Positions 38,681 through 50,570 of a stretch of DNA of 64,000 nt are shown here, piece after piece. Both the position numbers and the translations under genes were made by a program. Position 1 is the first letter of the stretch, and the number at the start of each line of letters is the position of its first letter. The notes under the pieces are model-generated. The model ran no database searches and had not been told where the DNA came from. It worked only from the letters and a program-made list of their open reading frames with translations. Source of the DNA: Dromaius novaehollandiae (taxonomy: Eukaryota; Chordata; Aves; Casuariiformes; Dromaiidae); the NCBI RefSeq assembly GCF_036370855.1, contig NC_088103.1:34451904-34515903 (forward strand), read 5' to 3'.

Positions 38681-41600
38681 AGAGGGAGTGCAGGAGCTGG
38701 CTGAGGACTCAAGACAGCACAGCTACAAAGCTTTGGTTCTTAGGAGCCCCTGCTACAGCGGCTGGGCAAACGCTCAACATGGGGCTAGGGCAGTTCAGCA
38801 GGGCACTGCAGGGCGGAGGTGCTGGCAAAGGGGCTCTTAAGTCAACACTGATGTTTGGCCTCAGCTGCCTGCAGCAGCAATGTGCAGAGACTGGCTGGGG
38901 TTTGTCCCATTACAGGCAAGCTTAATCAAAGCTGTTAGGACCCTTACTGGCTGTTCAGCTTAGCAGCCAAGGTCTGTTCCCCGGCAGTGTTTCCCACATT
39001 GCGATGCAGCCCTTGTCCTGAGGAACAGGCTGGAAGGAGTCACAGTTTCATGACTGAATCGAGTAGTGTGCTGCTTGGCACACAGAGCAATGGCTTACCA
39101 GGGGAAGCTGCTTTGCCTCCTTCTGTGGCATTTGTCACACTGCTCAGTTTAGTTTTCTTTGACTTCTGTCCCATGCCAGGTGGAAGCAAGGTGGAAGCCA
39201 CTTCTCCCATCTGAGACAAGATGGCTCTTTGTAGTAGTGAATCACACACCTCATCTCAGATCCCAGGTGCAGCCCCGTTTGGGGTCTTGATCCTTCTCTG
39301 TCTTGGTTCATTCCAGTGATGCGGAAATTTGTGATGGGAAATTTCCAGTAGTCAATGAGTTAAAATAAATACAGCACAAGAGAAGCCTGATAAATGCATA
39401 GCATTTTGCACAGAGTGTATATAATAAGTCTCTTCCTTTAACAGGCGTTGACTTAGAAGTGCCCCAGAGTTTTGTAGTCCCTTTTTTTTATTTTATGTAT
39501 GGAAAATGGACTCATTAAACTGATAGGGATTAAACAGGCCTGTGTTATGTGGCACTTAACTGCCTGGAGTTCTATGAACTGCAGGGCACATAGTATTTTA
39601 TCGCTTTAGAGGGTGGGGGGCGGCAAGGCGGTTAATATTTAGTACCTCTTCGAAAGAAATTAACTTGTATTAAGCCTCCTTTTTTTATAAACCCTCCTAT
39701 CATGCTTGGTTTTATGCTAAGTTGTAAGAGATACACTGGAGTATTACAGCTTCTGTAACTTACTAGGCTTGATTCTAGCACTGCATACAGCTCTCCATTC
39801 ACCCTCCTGGTTTATATTCAGTGTTTTAAAAGAGAATTAAAAGAGAAAACTGTTGTGAGGACAGGGTGCTTTACAACTTGGAAAACTGCAGAGTTACTGT
39901 GAGCTGGATGCAGTCAAATGGTTATTTCTTGTGGGAAGTGCCAGCAATGTCAGAGTTAATACCTGCTCATGGCACCTGTGTGCATCCAGCTAAAGATCTC
40001 ATCACACATGACACATAATTAACCCTCTCTTGCTATGGGTAAGTAAATGAGCATTTTTGTCCTAGCCTGAATACTGAGGTGTCAGCCAGCATCTGGAAAG
40101 TGAAGCCCTCAAGGTGAGGTATTGATGGCTCTCTTCCAGTATTTGGTGTGGATCGGCAGGCTGTGCTTGCTGAAGCTGCAAACCAGGAGTCTCCCCTTCT
40201 TGGAGACCTCAGTCCTGTGGCTGGACTTCTGTGCGTGGGTACTATAGACAGTCCTGTGTCTGCAAATGCACCAGACCCTCCAGGACTGTTTTTGGGAGCA
40301 CAGCTACTTTCCACCATGACTGAGTAAAGCACACTGACCTGCTCTAAGCGACAGCCATGGGATGTGGCCTGCATGTTAACTCTCCAGCGATGTCTGCAAA
40401 TGTCTCTCCCTCTGCACACTTCCCTCCATGAGAATAATGACTATCATCATTAGGATAATAAACTATCCCTGGATGCAGTGAATTCATAATAAGTGATACA
40501 TGGATCTGCCTTATCCCATAACGCCTTTGCCTGTCTACAGTGAATATGCAGGATCATTTACCAACCTCTTTGAATTACACCTCATCTGTCAAGAGACACA
40601 ATATCTGCATATTCTTTGAACTAGCAAACAGTGGCATGAGTTAGTTATTCTGGCTACTGTGAGAGTGACAAAACAGGCTAAACTCTTTCTTTTCCTTTGT
40701 CAGATGCCTTTTCATCCAACCGAAAGTCCCATAGAAATTCAGAGCAGTGCTGGCAGGAAAAAGATAAACTGTTTGTTTCCTGTATGCATCTGCCACCCTA
40801 TTTATACATATCCCTGCTGGAGGAGCACTGAGCTTGGAAGTGCAGGATTAGGCAGCGCTTTTCCTTTTGCTTGCAGAACCATGTTTGCTGTGGTCTCCCA
40901 ACCACTTTAAGCCAAATAGCCTTTTTGAAATGGGGTGGAGAAAGTCATTCCTTTTGAACAGATGCATTTTTGGTCAGGGTAATTAATACCCATGATCTTT
41001 TAGAGGGCTTTTTGTTATCTTGTTCTTAAATAAGATGAAAAGTCCGACTCTTGCTTTTCATGTGGTTCAGCTACTTAATCCAGGCTCTTTTTTTTACCAT
41101 TAGTAGACGTCAGCATCCATCTGGGTGTTTTGTTGGTCTAATGTTTCTCCAACTGTGACATGGAGCCCCATTGGGAAGGTGGGGAAGGTTAAACTTTTCT
41201 GGTGAGAGGGACATGAGGACTCTGAGAAGATGTTACCAGACTTTTATAACTATGCTGGCAGCTCTTTCACTTCAGTTCAGCTAGATGCTAATTGCATGGT
41301 GTCTGTGCCTTCAGGATTTTGCAGGATGACATGCCGAGTAAATGCTGAACTTCACCTTTCAGGCCAAGACAGACACCAGCTCACTTGCAAGTTTGTCCTG
41401 TGCTGTTTGCCTTCAGACAGCTCATTGGGCTTGGGCTGCGAGTGCTGACAGATCAAGAGCTCCTGCAAGTGTCTGGAGTTGTTGGAGCTTTAATATTCCT
41501 CCAGCTTAACTGCAGTGTGCGTATTACTGCAGCAGAGTAATAGACCTGCTGGTGCCATGCTACGCTTCTCAGCACAGTGGACAGAAATGCTCCGGTGAAG

Positions 41601-43597
41601 CCTTAAAGCATACCCCTTTTCTGGCCCACCTGAAACTGTAAGCTGTTGATCTCATGTGAATTGGATCCAACTTTTACTTTCCCAAACAGAGGTTAAGTCT
41701 GACACCCTTCTGCCTTCAGGCCCTTTGGTTTTGCAGGCAAAATCTTCCAGGCTGCTTTTTGACTTATTTCTGGACATTTGTGTAGCATAATGCAAAATCC
41801 TGTATGTTTTCACAGGCTTGTAAAGAACAAAATGTAATATTGTTCTGTTCAAAACAGTTTTAAAAGCCCCAGGAAATATTTGAATGCAAAAAGCCCCATG
41901 GATCATCAGCTGATGTTGGTCACCTGAGAGGCAGAGATGAGCTGCAGCCCAGAGGCCAGGCTCCCAGCATGGGTGGCCGCAAATGCTGAGCTCAAGGGGA
42001 AGGAAGCTCTGGTTTCTGGTCAGTGCAGTATTGTTCCCATCACCGTGGGAACGTAACAACTTGCTGTGTAAACACACATATTTTGTAGCATACAGAAGTG
42101 ATGGATGTGATTACATCCTTCCCTGACATTATTGTTGACTTTTAACCACCATGTGCCCAGGCAGCAACAGGTGCATTGTTCCTTTGTTTTAGCATGATAT
42201 ATTCAAAAGTCCCCACTGGGCAAGACCTAAGTGTCCTAAATCCACCAAAGGCTGCATTCTCTAAAGTTAAAATTATATCTCTACCTTTTCCTGTAATAGG
42301 AGGATGAATAAAGGAAAAAATAAAGTGGGAAAGTTCTATACAGGTTACATCAATGAGCAGAAAAATAGGATGTATATAGATTTTCCAGCAAAAAACAGGA
42401 AGAGCCAAAATTTAGTTCCCAGTCCTACTAGATTCTTGCACCTGGTTATTTATGAAGGTAATCATATACTAGGGGTCATTATGAAGCCAAAGATCTATAG
42501 TAGATTCCATTAATCCAGTTGTTATTATTCCAGTCTCAGGAATGGCCCTACATCTCTATCACCTCTTTCAGGAATAGGTATCAGAGTAAGAAATGCATTA
42601 TGAACACCATAAATTGGCACTTTTCCAACCCCCTTTGATCCAAAGAAAACAGTAATAAGGAAGCAACATGCTCTTTGATAGTACTATACTTTTCTGTCTT
42701 TCTCAGCCGTAGTTTGAGTCTGAGACTCTTAACATATTGCTAGTAATGGGTTGGAGATAGCTGCTTCAAATTCATGGCAGCTACTCCACTGCCCCCTGCT
42801 CTAGGCCACAGAGGTCCCCCGGAGATTTACTTGCATGTTAGCAAATGCTTCTGAGCATGTTCAGAAGGAGAATACAGACTGCACATCGCTCTTACCCACC
42901 TGGTTTTATTGTGGTAATTTTCTGATTCTTTCTCTGGGGCCTATGCAGTAATAAATAGGTCAACATAATCACTTTGCTATGAGAAAGAAATGTAGAAATA
43001 CTGTTTCTACAAATGAGAAATCATTAAGGGGGGATGTTAATTGACTAATTTCCTGTATTTTTAGGGAGTATTGCCATTGTATCTGGCCTGTTTCCCAGCT
43101 TAGATCTTTCAGCAGCGCAGTTCTCCCCAGACAGCTGTCATTAAGAGCGATGAGGGAAAAGATGTTTGCCTAAAAGCTGGGATGGCCTAAGGAGAGTGGA
43201 TTGCAGTGTTCTGGGAAACCAGCCTGTCCACAATAGACACGAGCGCCAAAAGCATCTCTGTGGGCCACAGCTGCTGTTTTGGTCACAGTTAGGCTTTTCT
43301 GTAAAGGGGCAGTTCTCTGGATACAGAGAACTACCTCATAAAAGTCATAGATGCTGGATGGGAGCCCAAGAGATGACCTACAACACACTCCTGTTCTCCT
43401 AGAGCTCTAGTCAGAGAGATGCCACAGTCTCTTGAGGAAGCCTGACTGCTTTTCAGTGCTTCACTATCTGCATAATGTCTAACGTGAATGTCCTAGGTGT
43501 CTGAGCTCATGAGTTCTTGTCCTTACCAGGACTTTCACAGAGGAGAGATTGTTTCCTCCCTCATTTTAACAGCCCGTGAAAACTGTTATCATCTTAT

Positions 43598-44126
43598 AAT
43601 CATACAACAGTTTTGGTTGGAAGGGACCCCCTGGGAGTCATCTTGTCCAACCTCCTGCTCAGAGCAGGGCTAACTTCCAAGTTAGCTCTGGGTCCTGTCC
43701 AGGCAGGCTTTGAGTATCTCCGGGGAGAGGGATACCACAGTGACTTTAGGACCCTGTTCCAGTGCTTCTAGACCCTTGCATGACTCTGGATTGGTGTAGC
43801 CTTCTTGTAACAGGACAGCACTGTTGATTTATGATGCTCTACTGACCTCCAGCAATCTCCAGACCTTTCTCTGTAGGACAGCTGTGTTTCTAATTGAATG
43901 GTCCAATTCCCTGTTCTGTACTTTGGTAGCTGATTGTCTCTGCCTAAGTAATATTTTGTGTTTGATCCTATTGAATAGCATCCCATTTACTTCTGACCCA
44001 ATTTCCAGTTTGGCAAGATCATTTTGCGTTATAAACCTGCCCTCCAACATACTAACAGTCTTTCTCAGCGTGATGTTGTCAGCACGTTTGATACTCATAC
44101 TCTTTTACTGAAAATATAATATTCTC
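43598..44126 (-). mobile_element. CR1 LINE 3' fragment
   Basis: The + strand reads ttggttggaagggacc, then tcttgtccaacctcctgctc, then a gagtatctccggggagaggg segment and ctgttccagtgcttctagac. This is the reverse complement of the CR1 3' UTR that is abundant in birds. The following bases (aatagcatcccatttacttc, tggcaagatcattttgcgtt) fit further upstream CR1 3' sequence seen in older avian and turtle copies. The + strand begins at the element's 3' end, so the copy is in antisense orientation to NEURL1. It is 5'-truncated, as is usual for CR1, diverged, and has no intact reading frame. Confidence 0.85.
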
Positions 44127-44931
44127 TTTCCTTTTGTGGGTGGATGTATAGGTTCATTTGTTTGTGCCTCTCCAATAGTGATGACACAGAAGTGCAGAGA
44201 AACAGTCAATCCACACTGGATTTTGTTAGTACTAGTGCTACAAAGATGATAAAATAGCAAATGGAATTGATTCAAAATCCATTTCCAGTATGTTCAGTAT
44301 GTTAGAGATCAAGATCTAGCAGCAGAGACAAGTAATCTGGAGCCTTTACAGAGAGGAAGAATGTTTCTAAATTAGTATTTAAATTGATTTATTTAGAATT
44401 ATTTACTTTTTAAAATCATGGTTTGAAAGCTAGCTCTTGGTGGGCGCTTTGTGCACACAATGAGCATGTTTGGCCTTGAGTACATGTATCTGGTTTTAGT
44501 TAAGCCAAGCTGGCCACACTCATTCCACCCTGCCCATGATCTCATTCCACGCTCCTTGTCATGGTATCTGCACACCATCCGGCAGTATATTAACAGCGTG
44601 AGTAACATGTCATAAGCTGATTATTTTGTCACTGAGGGAGAAGCTTGTCTGGTAGGGAGTTCAGATTGTTTTAAACGAAGCTCCATACTTGTGCTGGAGA
44701 AAGTCAAAAAGTGTGCCCTGCACTTGGAGAAGGAATTGGGAAGGTGTATGCTGGTCCTTGGGTCTTCAGTAAGGCCATTTGGGGACTCAGAGCAGCCACT
44801 CAGAGGAGATTGTGTTTCCTTCATCAGTGAGCTCTCCTTGCACTGTAGAAAGATCCTTTGTACTACTGCCAGCGTTCTTCATCAGTTCATACTCTGTGAC
44901 ACTTGGGGCATCTCCAAATTCTCCTATTAGC

Positions 44932-44950
44932 GGGGGGGGGGGGGGGGGGG
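44932..44950 (+). repeat. G19 homopolymer
   Basis: Nineteen consecutive G in the NEURL1 intron. On the transcribed RNA this would be a strong G-quadruplex former. The exact length is uncertain from any assembly. Confidence 0.88.
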
Positions 44951-45329
44951 CCTCTTAGTAGGCTTACTTTGCATTTAAAGTGACCAGGCTGATATTAGAA
45001 ATGCAACACACTGCGTGCAAGCTGAATGGCAGCAACATCTCCAGGCTGCAGGGAGGAGAGGGAAGTCTTGAAAACACATTCAGCTGTTCAGTGTTCACAT
45101 TTGGTATGTGTGCAGTGACCGAGCTGAAATCTGTGCCCCTGCTGGGTCTGTTTACAGTATGTGTTACCCACAGGGCAAGTTTTCTGCTAGGGTCATCTGT
45201 CAGATTGGAAAGGAAGGGCCGTTGCTAGTGGCTGTCATTAGAGGCTGCACTGTTCTCTGTGCATACTTAGCCAAACTCTAGCCTCAGCTCCCATCTGGGT
45301 GATAAACAAGGCTGCTTTCTACTGCATCT

Positions 45330-45545
45330 CATGTGCGAGGGCCCTGAAGCCCTTTACAGAGGCTAAGTTAACCTCAGACTGCACCCACGAGAAAAGCACT
45401 CCTCACTTGAACAGTAATGAAACTGAGGGACTGAAGGTTGAAGTGACTTGCCTGTTGTCCTATATGCAGTCCTCAGGGCAGATTTAGACCCAAGCACAGC
45501 CTCCCCAGGTCCCTGTGCTGCACTTGAACTGCTCAGTCTCGTTCT
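45330..45545 (-). mobile_element. MIR-like ancient SINE remnant
   Basis: The + strand shows gaagccctttacagaggcta, then taatgaaactgagggactga, then gttgaagtgacttgcctgtt, then a cagatttagacccaagca region. This order matches the reverse complement of the MIR SINE: the aaactgag..cagag.ggt.aagtgacttgcc core, then the 'agaacccagg' block. The match is diverged and the exact subfamily unknown. The element is antisense to NEURL1. Confidence 0.55.
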
Positions 45546-46968
45546 GCTAAAAAGGGCAGGAAAATCTGGCATTTGCTGCTGCTCTGCCTTTGGTTTTTGC
45601 TCCATTTGAAGTTGGCACTTGGAGTCCCTGCTTCCTGGGTTTGGTCCTCATTTGCCTCTCTGTAAATAGGAGCTGAAGGACCTGTTCTGGCGCATGCTCC
45701 TTTTCCTGGCCTCCAGCTGCTTTTATCCTCTGGAGAATAGCCTCACGCTCATCGAGGACACTGTGGAATCAACCCCTCTGTGTCTCTCTGTTCCTTATAT
45801 GGTAACATGAAGAAGTCTAAGCATTTTAGCTCCGATTTGGAGCTACCCCACTTGTTTTTTCCCAGCTGGGGAATGAGAAACTTTAAAACTGTGAACAAAC
45901 TAGCTCTTACTACCAAGAACCTATACCTTGGTTCGTGCACTTGTGTGCTACTGCCTCACCACTGTATTTTTGCTGAAGGCCAGGCCGCATGGTTAGCAAT
46001 GAAATCCCTCTGCAAAACCTTTGCAGCAGCCAGAATTGTAAACATCCCCTCTAAGCTTTCCTTCTGGAAGGGGATTTAAATTGCTTGTTATTATAACAGC
46101 AGTAGAAGAAACAGTTGAGATGAGGGAGGATGCAAGGCAGGCTCTGGAGCAGACCTGACAGACATTGTTTGTCTCTGGCAAACAGTGCACTAACACAGAC
46201 CTGACGTTGGGCAGTGTGAGCAGGAGGCAGTGGAGCTGGGAACTCCTAGAAAAGACCTTCAGGGGCTCTGCACCCGTGAGCAGTCATATCCAGGCATGCA
46301 GGGAGCAGGAGAAATGTTGCTGATTTCAGGGGCAGGGGAAGCATCCTTGTTCATCCCAGAGCTAAATGCATTTTGGTCATTTTTCTCTTGGTTGGCCTGA
46401 AGAGGTTTCTACCCAGATTTCTGTCCTCATCTGCTATTCTCTCCTTTGACTGAGGTGCCCCCTACACAAGAGGTAGAGCAGTCAGCAGACCTCAGGTTTT
46501 CCTGCCTGCCATGCCCTCGCATTCATCTCTGGGAAGCCTTTGTGTGTCTTTGCGTGAATCTCTTGGAGCCTGAGATGTATTTTGCTCTAGGTTAGTATAG
46601 GGTGCTTCAACAGGGTGATATGTAATTGGGCTGGAGTCCAGCCCAGTCCACTGCAGGCTGTGTTTCCCACTGGCTGCAGGTCACTCGCTGGCTATAGTGC
46701 TAAGGGTGCACATCAGGATGAAACCATAAAGGAAGTAACTGCATTTAATGACATTGTGACACTTCAAAGGGCAGAAGCAAAGGGTTATGAGGGCTAAAGG
46801 GACACCAGCTAATTTCAGGGGCTGTGGAAACCTGATGGCTCTTCTGGGTCAACTGCTAGCATTTGGAAAGGTGTGTGAGTTTTTTTTTCTTTCTCTCTTC
46901 CCTAGATTTAATGCTGATTAGTCATGAATCCTGACAAGCACTGAGAGCTGCACCCTGCGGCTTGCCTG

Positions 46969-46983
46969 CCCCCCCCCCCCCCC
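46969..46983 (+). repeat. C15 homopolymer upstream of an acceptor
   Basis: Fifteen C lie 63 bases before the start of the exon at 47047. In the pre-mRNA this C run could bind PCBP/hnRNP K proteins and influence use of the following exon, which is an inference. Length variation is likely. Confidence 0.85.
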
Positions 46984-47046
46984 GGCCCACTGCCTTGGGC
47001 AAATGTGATTTTAAAAAATAACGGGGTTTCTTTTCTCATGGTGCAG

Positions 47047-47193
47047 GTTCCACCATATTAGCTGAGCGGCTGGGGCTGTCCACACCAAGCTCACCCACAT
47101 CAGCACCAAATTCGCCCACCGTCCTCTGCAGTGGCGTCTCTGACCCCATATTGTCTACATGTGGCTCTGGCCCACTCTGCAGCTCCATCAGTG
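47047..47193 (+). CDS. NEURL1: NEURL1 coding exon: Ser/Pro-rich linker
   Basis: A 147-bp in-frame exon flanked by acceptor gtgcag (47041-47046) and donor gtaagt (47194-47199). It completes Gly (G|GT) and reads [20 protein letters not shown], then a region containing [19 protein letters not shown], ending on the first base of a Gly codon. The matching mammalian segment also starts GSTILAER and is rich in Ser, Pro and Thr. It connects NHR2 to the RING and is probably flexible. Several Ser-Pro pairs could be proline-directed phosphorylation sites, which is an inference. Because its length is a multiple of three, skipping it would keep the reading frame and shorten the linker by 49 residues. Confidence 0.94.
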
Positions 47194-48549
47194 GTAAGTT
47201 TGGTTGGATCCCCCACCCCACCCCGGCTCCTTTCATTTGCCTCTTTCAGTGCCTCTTGCACTGCCTCACTTTATAATCTTACGCTTATCTCCCAGAAGGG
47301 CTCTAAAAGCACAGTGATAGATGGAGGCTCCTGTCAGCTCCCCTGGGGAGGAAGGGAGAACCTCTGCAAAAATCTATTTTCTGTCTGTTTTACATGGAAG
47401 CTGCTTAGATGCCTAGACAGCAATATTTCTCCAAACACTTTCATCATGAATGGTCCCAGAGGAGGCAGCAAAGTTTCTGTGTTATGCGTGTGGCCCTGTG
47501 ACGCACAGCTCCTTCTGGAGAGCTGTGTAGCAGTAACATGATGCACATTAGCTTAGGTTAGAGCTAGGAATATGCCTAATTCCCCTCCCCCCCCGCCCCC
47601 GCATTTTCGCTCTCCACACACCTACAGTACCTCCCTCAGAAAAAGTCAGTATTGATATTTGTAATACCCTGATGAAGTCCAGTGAGATCTAAATAAATGT
47701 ACATGCAATAGAAAATGATAAGGTATAGTGAAGCAGTTTTAAAACCCCAAGGACTTGTGTGATCCTAAGGCATTGATGATAGGATGTATAATTTAGCAAG
47801 TCCTTGTCACTGCTGTCCATACCAAGGTTGTTTTTCTCTGAAGGTACCTCTTGGTGTCAGGTCTAATAACTGGTGACAAGCGAACATTCAGATTTTTAAT
47901 GGCTTTTGGGAAAAAAAAATTCTTTTATTATCTTGCTACCTCATCTGGCTTCATTGGGAGGCCTAGTCATGGGTATGGGATGCGCCTAATTACTGCATTC
48001 CCTTGTAGCTCTCGTAGCAATGTGCCCACTATGTGCTAGATGCTGTCCATGTGGTACAACCCCACTCCTGTCCTGAAGGAGCCACGTGGGGTGGTTTGCA
48101 GCAGGGCACAGGAGACCCACGTCCCTGGGGTGGCCCTAGAGATGAAGCACTGATTGTCTCGGCAGCTGCTGCTGCCGTGTGCTGCCCAGCCTCTGCCTTG
48201 TCAAAGCAGATGGCTCTCACCACCCCTTCTAATTTGTCCTCCTTCATTAATGTTTAGACAGCAGTTTGAAAAAAGTGAAACTGCTCTTTGTCCTTGCTGC
48301 CGGGAACAGCTGTGTCTTGATTTGCTCTACGTGGGCGGCAGATCCCAGCAGCCGTGGCTGCGCCGCGCCTTGGCATGTGAACACAGGCTTGTACCTGAAT
48401 GGGTGAGGGAGCAGGTCACAGGCAGGACCCTGGTCCTGGAGCATCCATATCAGCCAGGGCACCGTGCAGCTGGTGCTGGGTCAGCAGTTACCTTGGGATG
48501 TCCAGAAGCCTTTTATGCAGCATGACTGACCCTGTTCCTTGTGTTTCAG
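47194..48549 (+). other. NEURL1: NEURL1 last intron (1.36 kb)
   Basis: The intron begins gtaagt and ends in the pyrimidine tract gttccttgtgtttcag (48534-48549). It contains a C-rich patch near 47587-47600 and a GC-rich stretch before the acceptor. Long open frames here (for example 47131-47541 and 48154-48525) are alternative readings of linker and intron sequence and are not considered genes. Confidence 0.9.
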
Positions 48550-48791
48550 GCACAGCGCCCAACTCTCCAGTCAGCTTGCCTGAGTCACCCATCTCCCCGT
48601 CCGTCTCAGGGCCCTGGGGAGATGAGTGCACCATCTGCTACGAGAACATGGTAGACACGGTCATTTACTCCTGTGGACACATGTGTCTCTGCTACTCATG
48701 TGGTCTGAAGCTCAAGAAGATGGCCAATGCTTGCTGCCCCATTTGCAGACGGGCCATTAAAGACATTATCAAAACATACCGCAGCACTTAG
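48550..48791 (+). CDS. NEURL1: NEURL1 terminal coding exon: RING finger and stop
   Basis: The exon follows gttccttgtgtttcag and begins (G)[20 protein letters not shown], which matches the NEURL1 pre-RING linker. The C3HC4 RING spans 48627-48746. Its zinc ligands are Cys-x2-Cys (CTIC), then Cys-x-His-x3-Cys-x2-Cys (in [10 protein letters not shown]), then Cys-x2-Cys (CPIC). All eight ligands are present, so the E3 ligase domain looks intact. The protein ends [14 protein letters not shown] and TAG at 48789-48791. The RING recruits E2 enzymes to ubiquitinate NHR-bound substrates at membranes and synapses. The DECTICYE start and KTYRS end separate it from NEURL1B, which has ECTVCFD and KIYRP there. 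Together the three exons give about 355 residues, equal to the corresponding part of mammalian NEURL1. Confidence 0.97.
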
Positions 48792-49054
48792 AGCAACAGC
48801 AGATGCTGCTGTGGGACCGGGGAGGCGGCAACAAGGCTGTGGAATAACACAGGTCCTGGTCTCTATTCATCACCTGGGCGATTTGACAGCCACCACCACC
48901 TACCGCCCGATCCCCTCTTCCACGGACAACAGACGAGACCAGCTTAGCAGCTGCTTTTCTGCCCTCAGAGCAAGCCCTGGGGCTGAATGCCATGCCCGTG
49001 CATCAGGGACGTCATCATGGACTGCTCTCCCCCTTGGATTTTAAACTTTATCTC

Positions 49055-49071
49055 AAAAAAAAAAAAAAAAA
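49055..49071 (+). repeat. A17 tract in the 3' UTR
   Basis: Seventeen consecutive A in the 3' UTR, followed by gaaaaaacc. It can cause internal priming in oligo-dT libraries and so mimic a polyadenylation site. No AATAAA is seen just before it. Confidence 0.88.
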
Positions 49072-49416
49072 GAAAAAACCAGCTGGAGCAATCGTCCCTT
49101 TTCTACGCCATGCACAGAGGCAGGGAGGCTTCAGTGCCTAGCAGGGACACTAAGTGTGAAACGGTTCGATGCGGCACGTCTGCTGCTGAACAGCCGCGGT
49201 GTGCAGTGGCCGGCTTAGCAGAAGAGGAGAACCAAGCAACACGTTTCCGCGTGCAACTCACCCGACCGTAGGAAGTCCTATCTGACCATAGGCCAGAGTG
49301 GGGCGCGCTTTGAACCAGGGAGAAAAGCACAGCAAAGGTGTTCAAAGCCAAAGGCCCAGGGGGTGTGGGGGGAGAGGTGCAGACGAAAACCTAGAAATCA
49401 AGCTGCCCACATTCCA

Positions 49417-49436
49417 CCCCCCCCCCCCCCCCCCCC
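49417..49436 (+). repeat. C20 tract in the 3' UTR
   Basis: Twenty consecutive C followed by gcc. A run like this can bind PCBP proteins in mRNA and form an i-motif or, on the other strand, a G-quadruplex. Length is likely to vary or to be misassembled. Confidence 0.88.
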
Positions 49437-49984
49437 GCCACGTTCATGGGGCAGCAAGCAGCCCCTGGTGATGGCCCACAGGCTGCACCCCCCCACCCCC
49501 CCAGCCCGGCCCACTGCATGACTAGCAACCCCTCTCCTCACCCCACCTCCCCAGATTTCCTATTGCTTGTCCCCAGCGGTCTCCATGCAGCACAAGGCAT
49601 TCAGCAGTGTTTCTGCTCGCCTGGGCCTGTGGGAGAGGGAGCTGCAGCTCCCTCCCCCAAACCATCCACTTCTGAGGGAGACCAAAAAAACAAAAAGGAA
49701 AAGAAAAAAACAAAAAAGCCCCACGGGGGAAGAATGTATAAACGCACATGTCTGCAGGTCTCATTTACTGGTAACTTTATCACTGTGCTTTAAAAACGAA
49801 AATAGCCAGGTGGTACTAAGCCCTTCACAGCCAGCCTGCTGGCAGGACATGGCTGTCCTGCCACGTTACAAAGGGAAAGAAAAGGAGGAAGAAAAAAAAT
49901 TATGTAGCTTGAGGAGTTTCGTTTGCTTTGGTTTATTTAAATAGCTGCCCCCACCACCACCACCCCACCCCCCAGCCCCAGCTG

Positions 49985-50570
49985 GGCTCCCCACTGCTGC
50001 CATGCCGGGGCGCTCGGGCCTGCAATGGCGGCCCCATGGTTGTTGTGGTAACCGCCGCCTTGCCAGCTCTGCTCGGGCCAGGCCGCAGGGCTGCTGGGCC
50101 TCCGGGGTGTCTCCGGCCGGCTCCCCTCCGGCCCCGGGCAGCCACCCACTGCCTCCAGAGGCAGGGCAGGAGGACAAGGCGGCACCACAGGCCCAGGGTG
50201 TCGAGGGCTGCGGCACAGCAGCAGTGTCAGTTGCTGCCATTTTGCGTGTGGTGGCCAAGAAGTGAGGCCGGGGCCGGGCGCCCGGTGGTACCGCTCGCGC
50301 TGGGCCTCCTCCTGCACTTCACCCCCCTCTCCTGGGGGCCGCGGCGGCGGAACGGGTGTGAGCCCATGTTGCTGCCAGTGGCGCAGCGGTGCCCGCGCGG
50401 CAGGGCCAGCCCCTGGTGCAAGGCTGAGCCCTGCTCCCTGCAGCAGAGCTGGAAACACCACCCTCCCCAGCCCCGCAAGGCGGGGGGAGAGGAAAAGAAG
50501 ATGCTAAAAATGCTACTAGCTGGAGGAGGCACTGCAGAGCCTTTCTCCGGCGGTGCTATCCTCGCTCAGT
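49985..50570. promoter_or_regulatory. CpG-dense block within the 3' UTR
   Basis: I count roughly 36-40 CpGs in under 600 bp of about 70% GC, with clusters such as gcggcggcgg at 50341. It coincides with a chance 353-codon + frame (49928-50989) and large minus frames, both explained by the lack of AT-rich stops. Possible roles are a 3' end CpG island, a promoter for an antisense or short transcript, or simply GC-rich UTR. Confidence 0.5.

Larger units (their letters stand above)
33248..47046 (+). other. NEURL1: NEURL1 intron (13.8 kb)
   Basis: The intron runs between donor gtatgt at 33248 and acceptor gtgcag at 47041-47046, with a phase that joins Gly (G|GT). No coding exon is recognisable. 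It holds MIR-like SINE remnants (about 33455-33700 and 45330-45545), a direct/inverted repeat cluster (34874-34930), a perfect 14-bp inverted repeat (36439-36471), a CR1 copy (43598-44126), G runs at 38669 and 44932, and a C run 63 bases before the acceptor. Reading through the donor keeps an open frame to a stop ending at 33333, so a retained intron would add about 28 residues and lose the RING. Confidence 0.9.

Noticed and set aside
32567..48791. Assignment to the paralogue NEURL1B
   Set aside because: The linker (NSLNSQHS), the [14 protein letters not shown] pre-RING segment and the KTYRS C-terminus fit NEURL1. NEURL1B differs at each of these places.
49055..49071. A17 run as the NEURL1 poly(A) site
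   Set aside because: It is genomic A sequence without a nearby AATAAA, and the UTR-like sequence continues to a canonical signal at 51576.
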